This document shows, piece by piece, positions 49,335 to 59,308 of a stretch of DNA of 64,000 nt (position 1 is the stretch's first letter; each line of letters begins with the position of its first letter). The stretch spans positions 327,398-391,397 of the forward strand of contig NZ_FYED01000003.1 of the NCBI RefSeq assembly GCF_900187565.1. Reading direction: 5' to 3'. Position numbers and translations under genes: made by a program. This DNA comes from Pseudomonas sp. Irchel 3A7 (GTDB lineage: Bacteria > Pseudomonadota > Gammaproteobacteria > Pseudomonadales > Pseudomonadaceae). The notes under the pieces were generated by a model. The model made no database searches, was not told the DNA's origin, and saw only the letters and a program-made list of their open reading frames with translations.

Positions 49335-51161
49335 ATGCATCCCCGCGTCCTTGAGGTCACCGAACGGCTTATCGCCCGCAGTCGCGCCACGCGTGAGGCT
49401 TACCTTGCACTGATTCGCGGTGCGGCCAGCGACGGCCCGATGCGCGGCAAACTGCAATGCGCCAACTTCGCCCACGGCGTGGCCGGTTGCGGCAGCGACG
49501 ACAAGAACAGCTTGCGGATGATGAACTCCGCCAACATCGCAATTGTTTCGTCATATAACGACATGCTCTCGGCGCATCAGCCATACGAGGTCTTTCCGGA
49601 GCTGATCAAAAAGGCCCTGCGCGAGATCGGCTCGGTCGGTCAGTTCGCCGGTGGTACCCCGGCCATGTGCGATGGCGTGACCCAGGGCGAACCGGGCATG
49701 GAACTGAGCCTGCCCAGCCGTGAGGTGATCGCGCTGTCCACCGCCGTGGCGTTGTCCCACAACATGTTCGATGGCGCGTTGATGCTCGGCATCTGCGACA
49801 AGATCGTCCCGGGCCTGATGATGGGCGCGCTGCGGTTCGGTCATCTGCCGATGATCTTCGTGCCGGGCGGGCCGATGGTGTCGGGTATTTCCAACAAGCA
49901 GAAAGCCGACGTGCGCCAGCGCTATGCCGAGGGCAAGGCCAGCCGCGAAGAGCTGCTGGAGTCGGAAATGAACTCCTACCACAGCCCCGGCACCTGCACC
50001 TTCTACGGCACCGCCAACACCAACCAGTTGCTGATGGAAGTCATGGGCCTGCATTTGCCGGGTGCTTCCTTCGTCAACCCGAACACGCCATTGCGCGACG
50101 CCCTGACCCGCGAAGCGGCGCATCAGGTGACGCGCATTACCAAGCAGAACGGCGACTACCTGCCGATCGGCGAAATCGTCGACGAGCGTTCGCTGGTCAA
50201 CTCCATCGTCGCCCTGCACGCCACCGGCGGCTCGACCAACCACACCCTGCACATGCCGGCGATCGCCATGGCGGCGGGTATCCAGTTGACCTGGCAGGAC
50301 ATGGCCGACCTCTCCGAAGTGGTGCCGACCCTGAGCCACGTCTACCCGAACGGCAAAGCCGACATCAACCACTTCCAGGCCGCGGGCGGCATGTCGTTCC
50401 TGATCCGCGAACTGCTGGACGCCGGGTTGCTCCACGAAAACGTCAACACCGTGCTGGGGCATGGCCTGAGCCGCTACACCCAGGAACCGTTCCTCGACAA
50501 CGGCGAGCTGGTCTGGCGTGAAGGCATCACCGAAAGCCTCGATGAAAGCATCCTGCGCCCGGTCGCTCGCGCGTTCTCGCCAGAGGGCGGCTTGCGGGTG
50601 ATGGAAGGCAACCTCGGTCGCGGGGTGATGAAGGTCTCGGCCGTGGCCCTGGAAAACCAGATCGTCGAAGCCCCGGCCATGGTGTTCCAGGATCAGCAGG
50701 ACCTGGCCGACGCGTTCAAGGCCGGTTTGCTGGAGAAGGATTTCGTCGCGGTGATGCGCTTCCAGGGGCCGCGCTCCAACGGCATGCCGGAACTGCACAA
50801 GATGACGCCGTTCCTCGGCGTGCTGCAGGATCGTGGCTTCAAAGTCGCCCTGGTGACCGACGGGCGCATGTCCGGCGCATCGGGGAAAATCCCGGCGGCC
50901 ATTCACGTCAGTCCCGAAGCTTATGTGGGCGGCGCTTTGGCGCGGGTGCAAGAGGGCGATATCATCCGCGTCGATGGCATCAAAGGCACCCTGGAGCTTA
51001 AGGTGGACGCCGAAGAATTCGCAGCGCGCACGCCGGCCAAGGGCCTGTTGGGCAACAACATCGGCACCGGTCGCGAACTGTTTGGTTTCATGCGCATGGC
51101 CTTCAGCTCGGCGGAGCAGGGCGCCAGCGCCTTTACTTCTGCCCTGGAGACGCTTAATTGA
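49335..51161 (+). CDS. edd: 6-Phosphogluconate dehydratase
   Basis: A 608-residue Fe-S dehydratase (IlvD/Edd family) that converts 6-phosphogluconate to KDPG, the first Entner-Doudoroff step. Signatures: [20 protein letters not shown] and [17 protein letters not shown]. Normal length. The glk start overlaps its stop. Two HexR sites lie upstream. Confidence 0.97.
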   Translation: MHPRVLEVTERLIARSRATREAYLALIRGAASDGPMRGKLQCANFAHGVAGCGSDDKNSLRMMNSANIAIVSSYNDMLSAHQPYEVFPELIKKALREIGSVGQFAGGTPAMCDGVTQGEPGMELSLPSREVIALSTAVALSHNMFDGALMLGICDKIVPGLMMGALRFGHLPMIFVPGGPMVSGISNKQKADVRQRYAEGKASREELLESEMNSYHSPGTCTFYGTANTNQLLMEVMGLHLPGASFVNPNTPLRDALTREAAHQVTRITKQNGDYLPIGEIVDERSLVNSIVALHATGGSTNHTLHMPAIAMAAGIQLTWQDMADLSEVVPTLSHVYPNGKADINHFQAAGGMSFLIRELLDAGLLHENVNTVLGHGLSRYTQEPFLDNGELVWREGITESLDESILRPVARAFSPEGGLRVMEGNLGRGVMKVSAVALENQIVEAPAMVFQDQQDLADAFKAGLLEKDFVAVMRFQGPRSNGMPELHKMTPFLGVLQDRGFKVALVTDGRMSGASGKIPAAIHVSPEAYVGGALARVQEGDIIRVDGIKGTLELKVDAEEFAARTPAKGLLGNNIGTGRELFGFMRMAFSSAEQGASAFTSALETLN

Positions 51162-52108
51162 AACTGGCTTTGGTCGGTGACATCGGTGGGACCAACGCAC
51201 GGTTCGCGTTGTGGAAAAACCAGCAGCTGGAATCGGTCCAGGTGCTGGCGACGGCCGACCATGCTAGCCCGGAAGAGGCCATCGGTCTCTACCTGAGCGG
51301 GTTGGGTCTGGTGCCGGGTTCGATCGGTTCGGTGTGCCTGTCGGTGGCCGGCCCGGTCAGCGGCGACGAATTCAAATTCACCAATAATCACTGGCGCCTG
51401 AGCCGCAGGGGATTTTGCGAGACCTTGCAGGTGGAGCAGTTGTTGCTGGTCAATGACTTCTCGGCCATGGCCCTGGGCATGACCCGTTTGCAGCCGGGCG
51501 AATTCCGCGTGGTCTGCGAAGGCACGCCGGAGCCGTTGCGTCCGGCGGTGGTGATCGGTCCGGGCACCGGGCTGGGCGTCGGCACTTTGCTCGATCTCGG
51601 CGAAGGGCGTTTTGCCGCGCTGCCGGGGGAGGGCGGCCATGTCGATTTGCCGCTGAGCAGTCCGCGTGAGACTCAACTGTGGCAACACATCTTCAATGAG
51701 ATCGGTCATGTCAGCGCCGAAACGGCGTTGAGCGGCGGCGGCTTGCCGCGAGTCTACCGCGCGATCTGCGCGGTGGATGGCCACGCGCCTGTGCTCGACA
51801 CCCCGGAATCGATCACCGCCGCCGGCCTGGCGGGCGACCCGATTGCCCTGGAAGTACTTGAGCAGTTCTGCTGCTGGCTCGGTCGCGTGGCCGGCAACAA
51901 CGTGCTGACCACCGGTGCACGCGGTGGCGTTTACATCGTCGGCGGCGTGATTCCGCGCTTCGCCGATTTCTTCCTCGAAAGCGGTTTCGCCCGGTGCTTT
52001 GCCGACAAGGGTTGCATGAGCGATTACTTCAAGGGGATACCGGTGTGGCTGGTGACGGCGCCGTATTCGGGGTTGGTTGGCGCGGGTGTGGCGCTGGACC
52101 AGGCCTGA
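51158..52108 (+). CDS. glk: Glucokinase
   Basis: A 316-residue ROK-unrelated proteobacterial glucokinase. Phosphate-1 motif [12 protein letters not shown] at the start, catalytic Asp in [18 protein letters not shown] and zinc-less sugar site E-G-G-H-V-D. It starts with TTG (51158), overlapping the edd TGA. The first conserved strand begins at residue 2, so no other start fits. Confidence 0.94.
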   Translation: MKLALVGDIGGTNARFALWKNQQLESVQVLATADHASPEEAIGLYLSGLGLVPGSIGSVCLSVAGPVSGDEFKFTNNHWRLSRRGFCETLQVEQLLLVNDFSAMALGMTRLQPGEFRVVCEGTPEPLRPAVVIGPGTGLGVGTLLDLGEGRFAALPGEGGHVDLPLSSPRETQLWQHIFNEIGHVSAETALSGGGLPRVYRAICAVDGHAPVLDTPESITAAGLAGDPIALEVLEQFCCWLGRVAGNNVLTTGARGGVYIVGGVIPRFADFFLESGFARCFADKGCMSDYFKGIPVWLVTAPYSGLVGAGVALDQA

Positions 52109-52122
52109 AACCGCGTCTCCCT

Positions 52123-52190
52123 CTTTCGCGAGCAGGCTCGCTCCCACAGGATCGCCGATAACCTTGTGGGAGCGAGCCTGCTCGCGAAGA
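52123..52190. repeat. REPIN, short spacer
   Basis: Arms at 52123-52149 and 52164-52190 in inverted orientation, between glk and the response regulator gene. Confidence 0.9.
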
Positions 52191-52267
52191 GGTTCTCACA
52201 GACACCAAAGATTTACGCACGATCAGGCATAATCCGCCCCAATTCCAACAACAAGGATGCCTTCGAA

Positions 52268-52999
52268 GTGAGCTCAGTCAACAAGTCGATATTGTTGGTC
52301 GATGACGATCAAGAGATACGCGAGTTGCTGGACACCTACCTGACCCGCGCCGGTTTCCAGGTACGTACCACGCCCGATGGCGCCGGTTTTCGCCAGGCCC
52401 TGAACGATGAACCGAGCGACCTGGTGATCCTCGACGTGATGCTGCCGGACGAGGACGGTTTCAGTTTGTGCCGCTGGATTCGCCAGCATCCGAAGCGGGC
52501 GCAAGTGCCGATCATCATGCTCACCGCCAGTTCCGACGAGGCCGACCGGGTCATCGGCCTGGAGCTGGGTGCCGACGATTACCTGGGCAAACCTTTCAGT
52601 CCCCGTGAATTGCAGGCACGCATCAAGGCCCTGTTGCGCCGTGCCCAGTTTGGTCAGGAGCGTAACGGCGGTGAAGTGCTGGCCTTCGATGACTGGCGGC
52701 TGGACATGGTCAGCCACCGGCTGTTTCACATCGATGGCGAAGAAGTGATTCTGTCCGGTGCCGATTTCGCCTTGCTGAAACTGTTCCTCGATCACCCCCA
52801 GGAAATCCTCGACCGCGACACCATCGGCAACGCCACCCGTGGCCGTGAATTGATGCCGCTCGATCGCATCGTCGACATGGCGGTCAGTCGCCTGCGCCAG
52901 CGCCTGCGCGACACGGAAAAACCACCTCGGCTGATTCGCACCGTGCGTGGCAGCGGCTACCAGTTGGCAGCCAATGTGATTGCCAGCAATGGCCACTGA
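52268..52999 (+). CDS. gltR: OmpR-family response regulator of glucose uptake (GltR type)
   Basis: A 243-residue regulator. The receiver domain (residues 7-120) has the acidic pair D12/D13, phospho-acceptor Asp56 in V-I-L-D-V-M-L-P and the Lys in L-G-K-P-F-S-P. The winged-helix DNA-binding domain (about 140-240) ends R-L-I-R-T-V-R-G-S-G-Y-Q-L. It works with the adjacent kinase; in pseudomonads this pair controls glucose/2-ketogluconate transport genes. GTG 52268 gives the usual start. An A-rich Crc-type motif (52247-52257) lies at its ribosome site. Overlaps the kinase gene by 11 bp. Confidence 0.92.
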   Translation: MSSVNKSILLVDDDQEIRELLDTYLTRAGFQVRTTPDGAGFRQALNDEPSDLVILDVMLPDEDGFSLCRWIRQHPKRAQVPIIMLTASSDEADRVIGLELGADDYLGKPFSPRELQARIKALLRRAQFGQERNGGEVLAFDDWRLDMVSHRLFHIDGEEVILSGADFALLKLFLDHPQEILDRDTIGNATRGRELMPLDRIVDMAVSRLRQRLRDTEKPPRLIRTVRGSGYQLAANVIASNGH

Positions 53000-54458
53000 A
53001 TCCCTGCGCAAGCTCGCCGGACGAATACCCGTGCCGCGCTCGCTGCTCGGGCGCATGTTGCTGCTGACCTTGCTGGCGGTGTTGTTCGCCCAGGCACTGT
53101 CGAGCGTGATCTGGGTTTCGCAATTGCGTGCCACGCAACTCGAGGGGCTGGTCACCAGTGCCCGCAGCCTCGCCCATTCGATGACCGCCAGCGTCAGTTA
53201 TTTCCGCTCGTTGCCGGTGGCGTTTCGGCCGTTGGTGCTCGACCAGTTGCGCAGCATGGGCGGCACGCGGTTCGTGGTCACCCTCAACGACAAACCCCTG
53301 GGCATGGAAGTGCTGCCGATCACCCCGCGCAAGGCCGCGGTGATCAAGGCAGTGGACGAAGTGCTGCGTCAATCCCTGGGACAAGACACCGATATTTCGG
53401 TGACCTTTGTCAGCCCCGAAGACCTGCGGATTTTCAATGGCGGCCTGAAGCTCGATGAGTTGCCACGCTCCTGGGCGCACTACGCGCTGACCCTGGAACC
53501 GGTGAACCCGCCGGTGCTGGTGACGCAAATCCAGATGGCACCCGGCGAATGGCTGTACATCGCTTCGCTGTTGCCCGAGCCCTACACCAGTCTTGAAGAG
53601 CAAGGCCTGCCGGCGCAGCAGGTGTGGTTCATCGTCCTCACCAGCGGCTTTCTGCTGTTGTTCATCGGCCTGCTGGTGCACTGGCAGAGCCGGCCACTCA
53701 AGCGCCTGGCGCGCGCGGCGCGGGACTTGTCGCTGGGTGCCGACGTCGAGCCAGTGGCCGAGGGCGGGGGCAGTGAAGTGGTCGAAGTCGGTCGTGCCTT
53801 CAACACCATGCGCGAGCGCATCAGCCGTTACCTGACCGAACGCAGTCAGTTGTTCAGTGCGATTTCCCATGACCTGCGCACGCCGATTACCCGGCTGCGG
53901 TTGCGGGTCGAATTGCTCGAAGACGAAAAGCTGCAAGCCAAGTTCGGTCGCGATCTGGATGAGTTGGAGCTGCTGGTCAAGGGCGCGCTGCAATGTGTGA
54001 AAGACACGGACATCCATGAAAACATCGAGCAGGTGGACCTCAACTATGTGCTCGACTGTCTGGTGGAGCCTTATCTGGCGCCGAACGGTAATGGCCGCGT
54101 GACCCAGCAGGGGCGGGCGCTGGCCACCTATCCGGGTAAACCGCTGGCGCTCAAGCGCTGCATCGGCAACCTCATCGACAACGCCCTGAAGTACGGCCGG
54201 AACGCGCACCTGCACATCGATGACGATGAGAGTGCGTTTGTGCTGCATGTCGACGACGAAGGACCGGGGGTTCCCGAGCAGCGGCTGGAGCAGGTGTTCG
54301 AACCGCATTTCCGTTTGGCCGGGCAGCAGCAGGGGTATGGGTTGGGGCTGGGGATTGCGCGCAATATTGCCCATAGCCATGGGGGGGAGGTGAGTTTGCA
54401 GAATTTGCGTGAGGGTGGTTTAAGGGTGACTCTTCAATTGCCGCGCAGTGTTGATTAG
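52989..54458 (+). CDS. gtrS: Sensor histidine kinase GtrS/GltS type
   Basis: A 489-residue inner-membrane kinase. TM1 is at about 22-42, a periplasmic sensor of about 165 residues follows, and TM2 is at about 211-230. Then HAMP, phospho-acceptor His294 in F-S-A-I-S-H-D-L-R-T-P-I-T-R, N box N-L-I-D-N-A-L-K-Y-G and G boxes D-E-G-P-G-V-P and G-Y-G-L-G-L-G-I. ATG 52989 is preferred to TTG 52980. Known relatives sense 2-ketogluconate and 6-phosphogluconate. Confidence 0.92.
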   Translation: MATESLRKLAGRIPVPRSLLGRMLLLTLLAVLFAQALSSVIWVSQLRATQLEGLVTSARSLAHSMTASVSYFRSLPVAFRPLVLDQLRSMGGTRFVVTLNDKPLGMEVLPITPRKAAVIKAVDEVLRQSLGQDTDISVTFVSPEDLRIFNGGLKLDELPRSWAHYALTLEPVNPPVLVTQIQMAPGEWLYIASLLPEPYTSLEEQGLPAQQVWFIVLTSGFLLLFIGLLVHWQSRPLKRLARAARDLSLGADVEPVAEGGGSEVVEVGRAFNTMRERISRYLTERSQLFSAISHDLRTPITRLRLRVELLEDEKLQAKFGRDLDELELLVKGALQCVKDTDIHENIEQVDLNYVLDCLVEPYLAPNGNGRVTQQGRALATYPGKPLALKRCIGNLIDNALKYGRNAHLHIDDDESAFVLHVDDEGPGVPEQRLEQVFEPHFRLAGQQQGYGLGLGIARNIAHSHGGEVSLQNLREGGLRVTLQLPRSVD

Positions 54459-54477
54459 GGATACCGCGTCATCGTTT

Positions 54478-54554
54478 TTCGCGAGCAGGCTCGCTCCCAC
54501 ATTGGATTTGCGTACGACACAGATCCCCCTGTGGGAGCGAGCCTGCTCGCGAAG
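54478..54554. repeat. REPIN
   Basis: Arms at 54478-54501 and 54529-54554 in inverted orientation, just after the kinase stop and before the composite control element of the epimerase gene. Confidence 0.9.
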
Positions 54555-54589
54555 GCGTCAGATCATTCAACATTTTCCTCAAGGCAATT

Positions 54590-54654
54590 GTCACAGGTTG
54601 GTGACATAGCTCGCCCCCTTCGTTACAAGCCCGTCCCGGCCGGTTGTTTAGACT
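54590..54654 (+). promoter_or_regulatory. Composite GTNAC element and promoter of the AGE-family gene
   Basis: GTCAC (54590), GTGAC (54601) and CCTTCGTTAC (54617-54626) are followed, 24 bp after the last GTTAC start, by gtttagact (-10 like). The same arrangement precedes gtsA. The 11-bp step between the first two repeats suits an OmpR-family regulator. No usable -35 box is present, which suggests an activator-dependent promoter. Confidence 0.6.
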
Positions 54655-54667
54655 GCCCCTCAGTCAT

Positions 54668-54680
54668 AACAACAAAAAAG
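54668..54680 (+). promoter_or_regulatory. Crc/Hfq-type A-rich motif (AGE-family gene)
   Basis: aacaacaaaaaag fits AANAANAA and is 8 bases before the start codon, where Hfq-Crc binding would block translation. Confidence 0.5.
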
Positions 54681-54688
54681 GCCCCCCA

Positions 54689-55948
54689 ATGGACCACTTC
54701 CAACCTGCCTTCAGCAGTTGGCTGAACGCCCCCGCCCATCAGCAGTGGCTCGCCGCCGAAGGCCTTCGCCTGCTGGGTTTCGCCAAGGCTTCGAAGCTAC
54801 CTGAAGGTTTCGGCAATCTCGACGAACGAGGCCATCTGCCTGCGGACGCGCAAGCCGAAACCATGAACACCGCGCGCATGACCCACAGCTTCGCCATGGC
54901 TCACATTCAGGGTCTGCCGGGTTTTGCCGAGCTGGTGGATCATGGCATCCAGTCCCTGCGCGGACCGTTGCGCGATGCGTTGCATGGCGGCTGGTTCGCC
55001 GTTGCCGAACACCGTGACGGCAACACCGGCAAGAACGCCTACCTGCATGCCTTCGTGGCGCTGGCCGCGAGTTCCGCGGTGGTCGCGCAACGTCCCGGGG
55101 CGCAAGCCTTGCTCGACGATGCCATCGACATCATCGACACGTATTTCTGGAGCGAGGAGGAAGGCGCGATGCGCGAATCCTTCAATCGCGACTGGAGCGA
55201 TGAAGAGGCCTACCGCGGCGCCAACAGCAACATGCACGCCACCGAAGCCTTTCTCGCCCTGGCCGACGTCACCGACGATAACCGCTGGTTGTGCCGTGCC
55301 CAGCGCATCGTCGAGCGGGTGATTCATGGTCACGCCGCCGCCAATGATTATCTCGTGGTCGAGCATTTCGATCGCGACTGGCAGCCGCTGCGCGAGTACA
55401 ACCGCGACAACCCGGCCGACGGTTTCCGCCCTTATGGCACCACGCCGGGTCACGGTTTCGAATGGGCGCGGTTGTTGTTGCACCTCGAAGCGGCGCGGGT
55501 GCGGGCCGGCATGCTCACGCCGGGGTGGCTGGCCACCGACGCGCAGAAACTCTTCGAGCAAAACTGCCGTCATGGCTGGGACATCGATGGCGCGCCGGGC
55601 ATCGTCTACACCCTCGACTGGGACAATCGCGCGGTGGTCCGTCATCGCCTGCACTGGACCCATTGCGAAGCCAGTGCTGCCGCCAGTGCCTTGCTCAAAC
55701 GCACGGGCGATGAGCAATTCGAACGCTGTTACCGGCTGTTCTGGGAATTTTGTGACAGTCATTTCATCGACCGCGAAGGTGGCAGTTGGCATCACGAACT
55801 CGACCCGCTGAACCGTCCAAGCGCCGATATCTGGGCCGGTAAACCCGATCTTTATCACGCCTGGCAAGCACTGCTGATCCCGCGTCTGCCCCTGGCGCCG
55901 AGCATGGCCAGTGCGCTGGCAGCATTGTCCCAGAGCGCTTCTGTGTAA
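54689..55948 (+). CDS. AGE-family sugar epimerase/isomerase
   Basis: A 419-residue (alpha/alpha)6-barrel protein of the N-acylglucosamine 2-epimerase family, which includes mannose isomerase and YihS-like sugar isomerases. Conserved His/Arg/Glu segments: N-S-N-M-H-A-T-E-A-F-L-A-L, G-H-G-F-E-W-A-R-L-L-L-H and the K-P-D-L-Y-H-A-W-Q-A near the end. It is transcribed with or beside the glucose ABC transporter and shares its control element, so it probably converts an imported hexose (for example mannose-fructose). Exact substrate unknown. Confidence 0.87.
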   Translation: MDHFQPAFSSWLNAPAHQQWLAAEGLRLLGFAKASKLPEGFGNLDERGHLPADAQAETMNTARMTHSFAMAHIQGLPGFAELVDHGIQSLRGPLRDALHGGWFAVAEHRDGNTGKNAYLHAFVALAASSAVVAQRPGAQALLDDAIDIIDTYFWSEEEGAMRESFNRDWSDEEAYRGANSNMHATEAFLALADVTDDNRWLCRAQRIVERVIHGHAAANDYLVVEHFDRDWQPLREYNRDNPADGFRPYGTTPGHGFEWARLLLHLEAARVRAGMLTPGWLATDAQKLFEQNCRHGWDIDGAPGIVYTLDWDNRAVVRHRLHWTHCEASAAASALLKRTGDEQFERCYRLFWEFCDSHFIDREGGSWHHELDPLNRPSADIWAGKPDLYHAWQALLIPRLPLAPSMASALAALSQSASV

Positions 55949-56009
55949 CCATGTGGTGACATTCGCGCGTCCCTTCGTTACCTGCGAAGGGGCATCCCCT
56001 GTTTAAAAT
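55945..56009 (+). promoter_or_regulatory. Composite GTNAC element and promoter of gtsA
   Basis: GTAAC (55945), GTGAC (55956) and CCTTCGTTAC (55972-55981) in the same spacing as at 54590, with gtttaaaat (-10 like) again 24 bp from the GTTAC start. 24 of the 37 bases from the first GTNAC to the last GTTAC are identical between the two copies. It overlaps the end of the epimerase gene. A cccttcg/cgaaggg dyad (55971-55990) includes its right end. Confidence 0.62.
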
Positions 56010-56043
56010 CCTGTGTAGCGCAAGCACCAGACTTGCAATGCAT

Positions 56044-56056
56044 AACAACAAGAAAG
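56044..56056 (+). promoter_or_regulatory. Crc/Hfq-type A-rich motif (gtsA)
   Basis: aacaacaagaaag, AANAANAA type, overlapping the gtsA ribosome site (gaaagg) ten bases before the start. Confidence 0.55.
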
Positions 56057-56066
56057 GTACTACTAG

Positions 56067-57374
56067 ATGAATGCGATTTCTCGCCTCGCTACTGTCATTT
56101 CTCTCGCCTCCCTGGTTCCTCTGTCCGCGTTCCCGCTCAGTGCCCTTGCCGCCGATTCCAAAGGTTCGGTGGAAGTCGTTCACTGGTGGACATCCGGTGG
56201 TGAAAAGGCAGCGGTCGATGTCCTCAAGGCGCAAGTCGAAAAAGACGGCTTCACCTGGAAGGACGGCGCAGTCGCCGGTGGTGGCGGTTCCACGGCCATG
56301 ACCGTTCTCAAGAGTCGCGCCGTCGCCGGCAACCCGCCGGGCGTTGCCCAGATCAAGGGGCCGGACATCCAGGAGTGGGGCAGCACTGGCCTGCTCAGCA
56401 CCACCACGCTGGCAGATGTCGCCAAGGCGGAAAACTGGGATGGCCTGCTGTCGAAGAAAGTCTCCGACACCGTGAAATATGAAGGCGACTACGTGGCCGT
56501 GCCGGTGAACATTCACCGTGTGAACTGGCTGTGGATCAACCCGCAAGTGTTCAAGAAAGCCGGGATCGACAAGGCACCGACCACCCTCGAAGAATTCTAT
56601 GCCGCTGGCGACAAACTCAAGGCCGCAGGCTTTATCGCGCTCGCCCACGGTGGCCAGCCTTGGCAGGACAGCACCGTGTTTGAAGACGTGGTGCTGTCGG
56701 TCATGGGAGCTGACGGTTATAAGAAAGCCCTGGTGGAACTCGATCAGAAAACCCTGTCGGGTGCTGACATGACCAAAGCCTTCACCGAGCTGAAAAAAAT
56801 CACCACCTACATGGACCCGAACCGCGCCGGCCGTGACTGGAACATCGCAGCCGCCGACGTCATCAACGGCAAGGCCGGCATGCAGATGATGGGCGACTGG
56901 GCCAAGAGCGAATGGACCGCCGCGAAGAAAATCGCCGGCAAGGACTATCAGTGCGTGCCGTTCCCGGGCACCGACAAGGCCTTCACCTACAACATCGACT
57001 CGATGGCCGTGTTCAAGCTCAAGGCCGATCGCAAGGGTGACATCGCCGCACAGCAAGACCTGGCCAAGGTCGCGTTGGGCACCGACTTCCAGAAAGTCTT
57101 CAGCATCAACAAGGGTTCGATCCCGGTCCGCACTGACATGCTGAACGAGATGGACAAACTGGGCTTCGACGCCTGCGCGCAAACCGCGGCCAAGGACTTC
57201 CTGGCGGACGACAAGACCGGCGGCCTGCAACCGAGCATGGCACACAACATGGCTACCTCCCTGGCCGTGCAAGGCGCGATCTTCGATGTGGTCACCAACT
57301 TCATGAACGACAAGGACGCCGACCCGGCCAAGGCCAGCGCCCAACTGGCATCGGCTGTCAAAGCGGCCCAGTAA
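56067..57374 (+). CDS. gtsA: Glucose ABC transporter substrate-binding protein
   Basis: A 435-residue periplasmic binding protein (family 1 solute-binding). Sec signal about 1-28 ending S-A-L-A-A-D; mature start [26 protein letters not shown] near residue 275. First gene of gtsABCD. A REPIN between gtsA and gtsB probably lets the binding protein be made in excess. Glucose (possibly mannose) as ligand is inferred from neighbours. Confidence 0.93.
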   Translation: MNAISRLATVISLASLVPLSAFPLSALAADSKGSVEVVHWWTSGGEKAAVDVLKAQVEKDGFTWKDGAVAGGGGSTAMTVLKSRAVAGNPPGVAQIKGPDIQEWGSTGLLSTTTLADVAKAENWDGLLSKKVSDTVKYEGDYVAVPVNIHRVNWLWINPQVFKKAGIDKAPTTLEEFYAAGDKLKAAGFIALAHGGQPWQDSTVFEDVVLSVMGADGYKKALVELDQKTLSGADMTKAFTELKKITTYMDPNRAGRDWNIAAADVINGKAGMQMMGDWAKSEWTAAKKIAGKDYQCVPFPGTDKAFTYNIDSMAVFKLKADRKGDIAAQQDLAKVALGTDFQKVFSINKGSIPVRTDMLNEMDKLGFDACAQTAAKDFLADDKTGGLQPSMAHNMATSLAVQGAIFDVVTNFMNDKDADPAKASAQLASAVKAAQ

Positions 57375-57410
57375 TCCCTGACACCGCCTGTTCCTTGTTG
57401 GAATGGGGTT

Positions 57411-57499
57411 GTGTGGGAGCTGGCTTGCCAGCGATGCAGGCGACTCGGTTTGACTTTGAACCCGGTTGATCCAATCGCTGGCAAGCCAGCTCCCACAGG
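57411..57499. repeat. REPIN, variant family (gtgggagctggcttgccagcga)
   Basis: Arms at 57411-57435 and 57472-57499 in inverted orientation, in the gtsA-gtsB gap inside the transporter operon. Confidence 0.88.
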
Positions 57500-57557
57500 A
57501 TCCTGTCCCACAAGGGATCGGTGTGCCAGTTTCATTTCTCTAACCTGGATTATCCCG

Positions 57558-58466
57558 ATGAGCTCTGTGGCGGTTTTCAGCAAAGCCTCACCGTTCGATG
57601 CGCTGCAACGCTGGTTACCCAAATTGGTACTGGCGCCGAGCATGCTGGTCGTGTTGGTTGGCTTCTACGGTTACATCATCTGGACGTTCATTCTGTCCTT
57701 CACCAATTCCAGCTTCATGCCGAGCTACAAGTGGGTCGGCCTGCAGCAATACATGCGCCTGATGGACAACGATCGCTGGTGGGTCGCGAGCAAGAACCTC
57801 GCGCTGTTCGGCGGCATGTTCATCGGTATCAGCCTGGTGCTGGGGGTGTTCCTCGCGGTGCTGCTGGACCAGCGCATCCGCAAGGAAGGCTTCATCCGCA
57901 CCATCTACCTGTACCCGATGGCGCTGTCGATGATCGTCACCGGTACCGCGTGGAAATGGCTGCTCAACCCAGGCCTGGGCCTGGACAAGATGTTGCGTGA
58001 CTGGGGCTGGGAAGGCTTTCGTCTCGACTGGCTGGTGGACCAGGATCGCGTGGTGTACTGCCTGGTGATCGCCGCTGTCTGGCAAGCCTCCGGGTTTGTG
58101 ATGGCGATGTTCCTGGCAGGCCTGCGCGGTGTCGATCAGTCGATCATCCGTGCCGCGCAAGTCGACGGTGCGAGCCTGCCGACCATCTACCTGAAAATCG
58201 TATTGCCGAGCCTGCGCCCGGTGTTCTTCAGTGCCTTCATGATCCTCGCGCACATCGCGATCAAGAGCTTCGACCTGGTGGCGGCGATGACCGCCGGCGG
58301 TCCTGGCTACTCGTCCGACCTGCCGGCGATGTTCATGTATTCCTTCACCTTCAGCCGTGGCCAGATGGGCATCGGTTCGGCCAGCGCCATGCTGATGCTC
58401 GGTGCCGTGCTGACCATCCTCGTGCCGTACCTGTACTCCGAGCTGCGAGGCAAACGCCATGACTAA
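57558..58466 (+). CDS. gtsB: Glucose ABC transporter permease GtsB
   Basis: A 302-residue inner-membrane permease of the MalF-like type with about six helices. The cytoplasmic EAA loop is A-A-Q-V-D-G-A-S-L-P-T-I-Y-L-K-I-V-L-P-S-L-R-P. ATG 57558 begins a short cytoplasmic leader before TM1. Overlaps gtsC by 8 bp. Confidence 0.94.
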   Translation: MSSVAVFSKASPFDALQRWLPKLVLAPSMLVVLVGFYGYIIWTFILSFTNSSFMPSYKWVGLQQYMRLMDNDRWWVASKNLALFGGMFIGISLVLGVFLAVLLDQRIRKEGFIRTIYLYPMALSMIVTGTAWKWLLNPGLGLDKMLRDWGWEGFRLDWLVDQDRVVYCLVIAAVWQASGFVMAMFLAGLRGVDQSIIRAAQVDGASLPTIYLKIVLPSLRPVFFSAFMILAHIAIKSFDLVAAMTAGGPGYSSDLPAMFMYSFTFSRGQMGIGSASAMLMLGAVLTILVPYLYSELRGKRHD

Positions 58467-59304
58467 TCAACTCGGCAAACCGGGCATCAGCTTCAGCCGT
58501 ATCGCGATTTACGCCACGCTGCTTTTGGCCGCTGCGGTGTACCTGATCCCGCTGGTGGTGATGTTGCTGACCAGCTTCAAATCCCCGGAAGACATCCGCA
58601 CCGGCAACCTGTTGAGCTGGCCGGCCGTGATCGACGGCATTGGCTGGATCAAGGCCTGGGACGTGGTCGGCGGCTACTTCTGGAACTCGGTGAAAATCAC
58701 CGTGCCGGCGGTACTGATCTCGACCTTCATCGGTGCCATGAACGGTTACGTGCTGTCGATGTGGCGCTTCCGTGGTTCGCAGCTGTTCTTCGGTCTGTTG
58801 CTGTTCGGCTGCTTCCTGCCGTTCCAGACCGTGCTGCTGCCGGCCTCGTTCACCCTCGGCAAGTTCGGCCTGGCCAATACCACCACAGGCCTGGTGCTGG
58901 TACACGTGGTCTACGGCCTGGCGTTCACCACGCTGTTCTTCCGCAACTACTACGTGAGCATTCCGGATGCGCTGGTCAAGGCTGCGCGGCTCGATGGCGC
59001 GGGCTTCTTCACGATCTTCTGGAAGATCCTGCTGCCGATGTCGATCCCGATCGTGATGGTCTGCCTGATCTGGCAGTTCACCCAGATCTGGAACGACTTC
59101 CTGTTCGGCGTGGTGTTCGCCAGCGGTGATGCCCAGCCGATCACCGTGGCCCTGAACAACCTGGTCAACACCAGCACCGGGGCCAAGGAATACAACGTTG
59201 ATATGGCCGCCGCGATGATCGCCGGGCTGCCGACACTGCTGGTCTACATATTCGCTGGCAAGTATTTCCTGCGTGGGCTGACGTCCGGCGCGGTCAAGGG
59301 GTAG
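58459..59304 (+). CDS. gtsC: Glucose ABC transporter permease GtsC
   Basis: A 281-residue MalG-like permease with six helices and the EAA loop A-A-R-L-D-G-A-G-F-F-T-I-F-W-K-I-L-L-P-M-S. Partner of GtsB. Translationally coupled to gtsB (8-bp overlap); gtsD follows after 4 bp. Confidence 0.94.
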   Translation: MTNQLGKPGISFSRIAIYATLLLAAAVYLIPLVVMLLTSFKSPEDIRTGNLLSWPAVIDGIGWIKAWDVVGGYFWNSVKITVPAVLISTFIGAMNGYVLSMWRFRGSQLFFGLLLFGCFLPFQTVLLPASFTLGKFGLANTTTGLVLVHVVYGLAFTTLFFRNYYVSIPDALVKAARLDGAGFFTIFWKILLPMSIPIVMVCLIWQFTQIWNDFLFGVVFASGDAQPITVALNNLVNTSTGAKEYNVDMAAAMIAGLPTLLVYIFAGKYFLRGLTSGAVKG

Positions 59305-59308
59305 AAAC

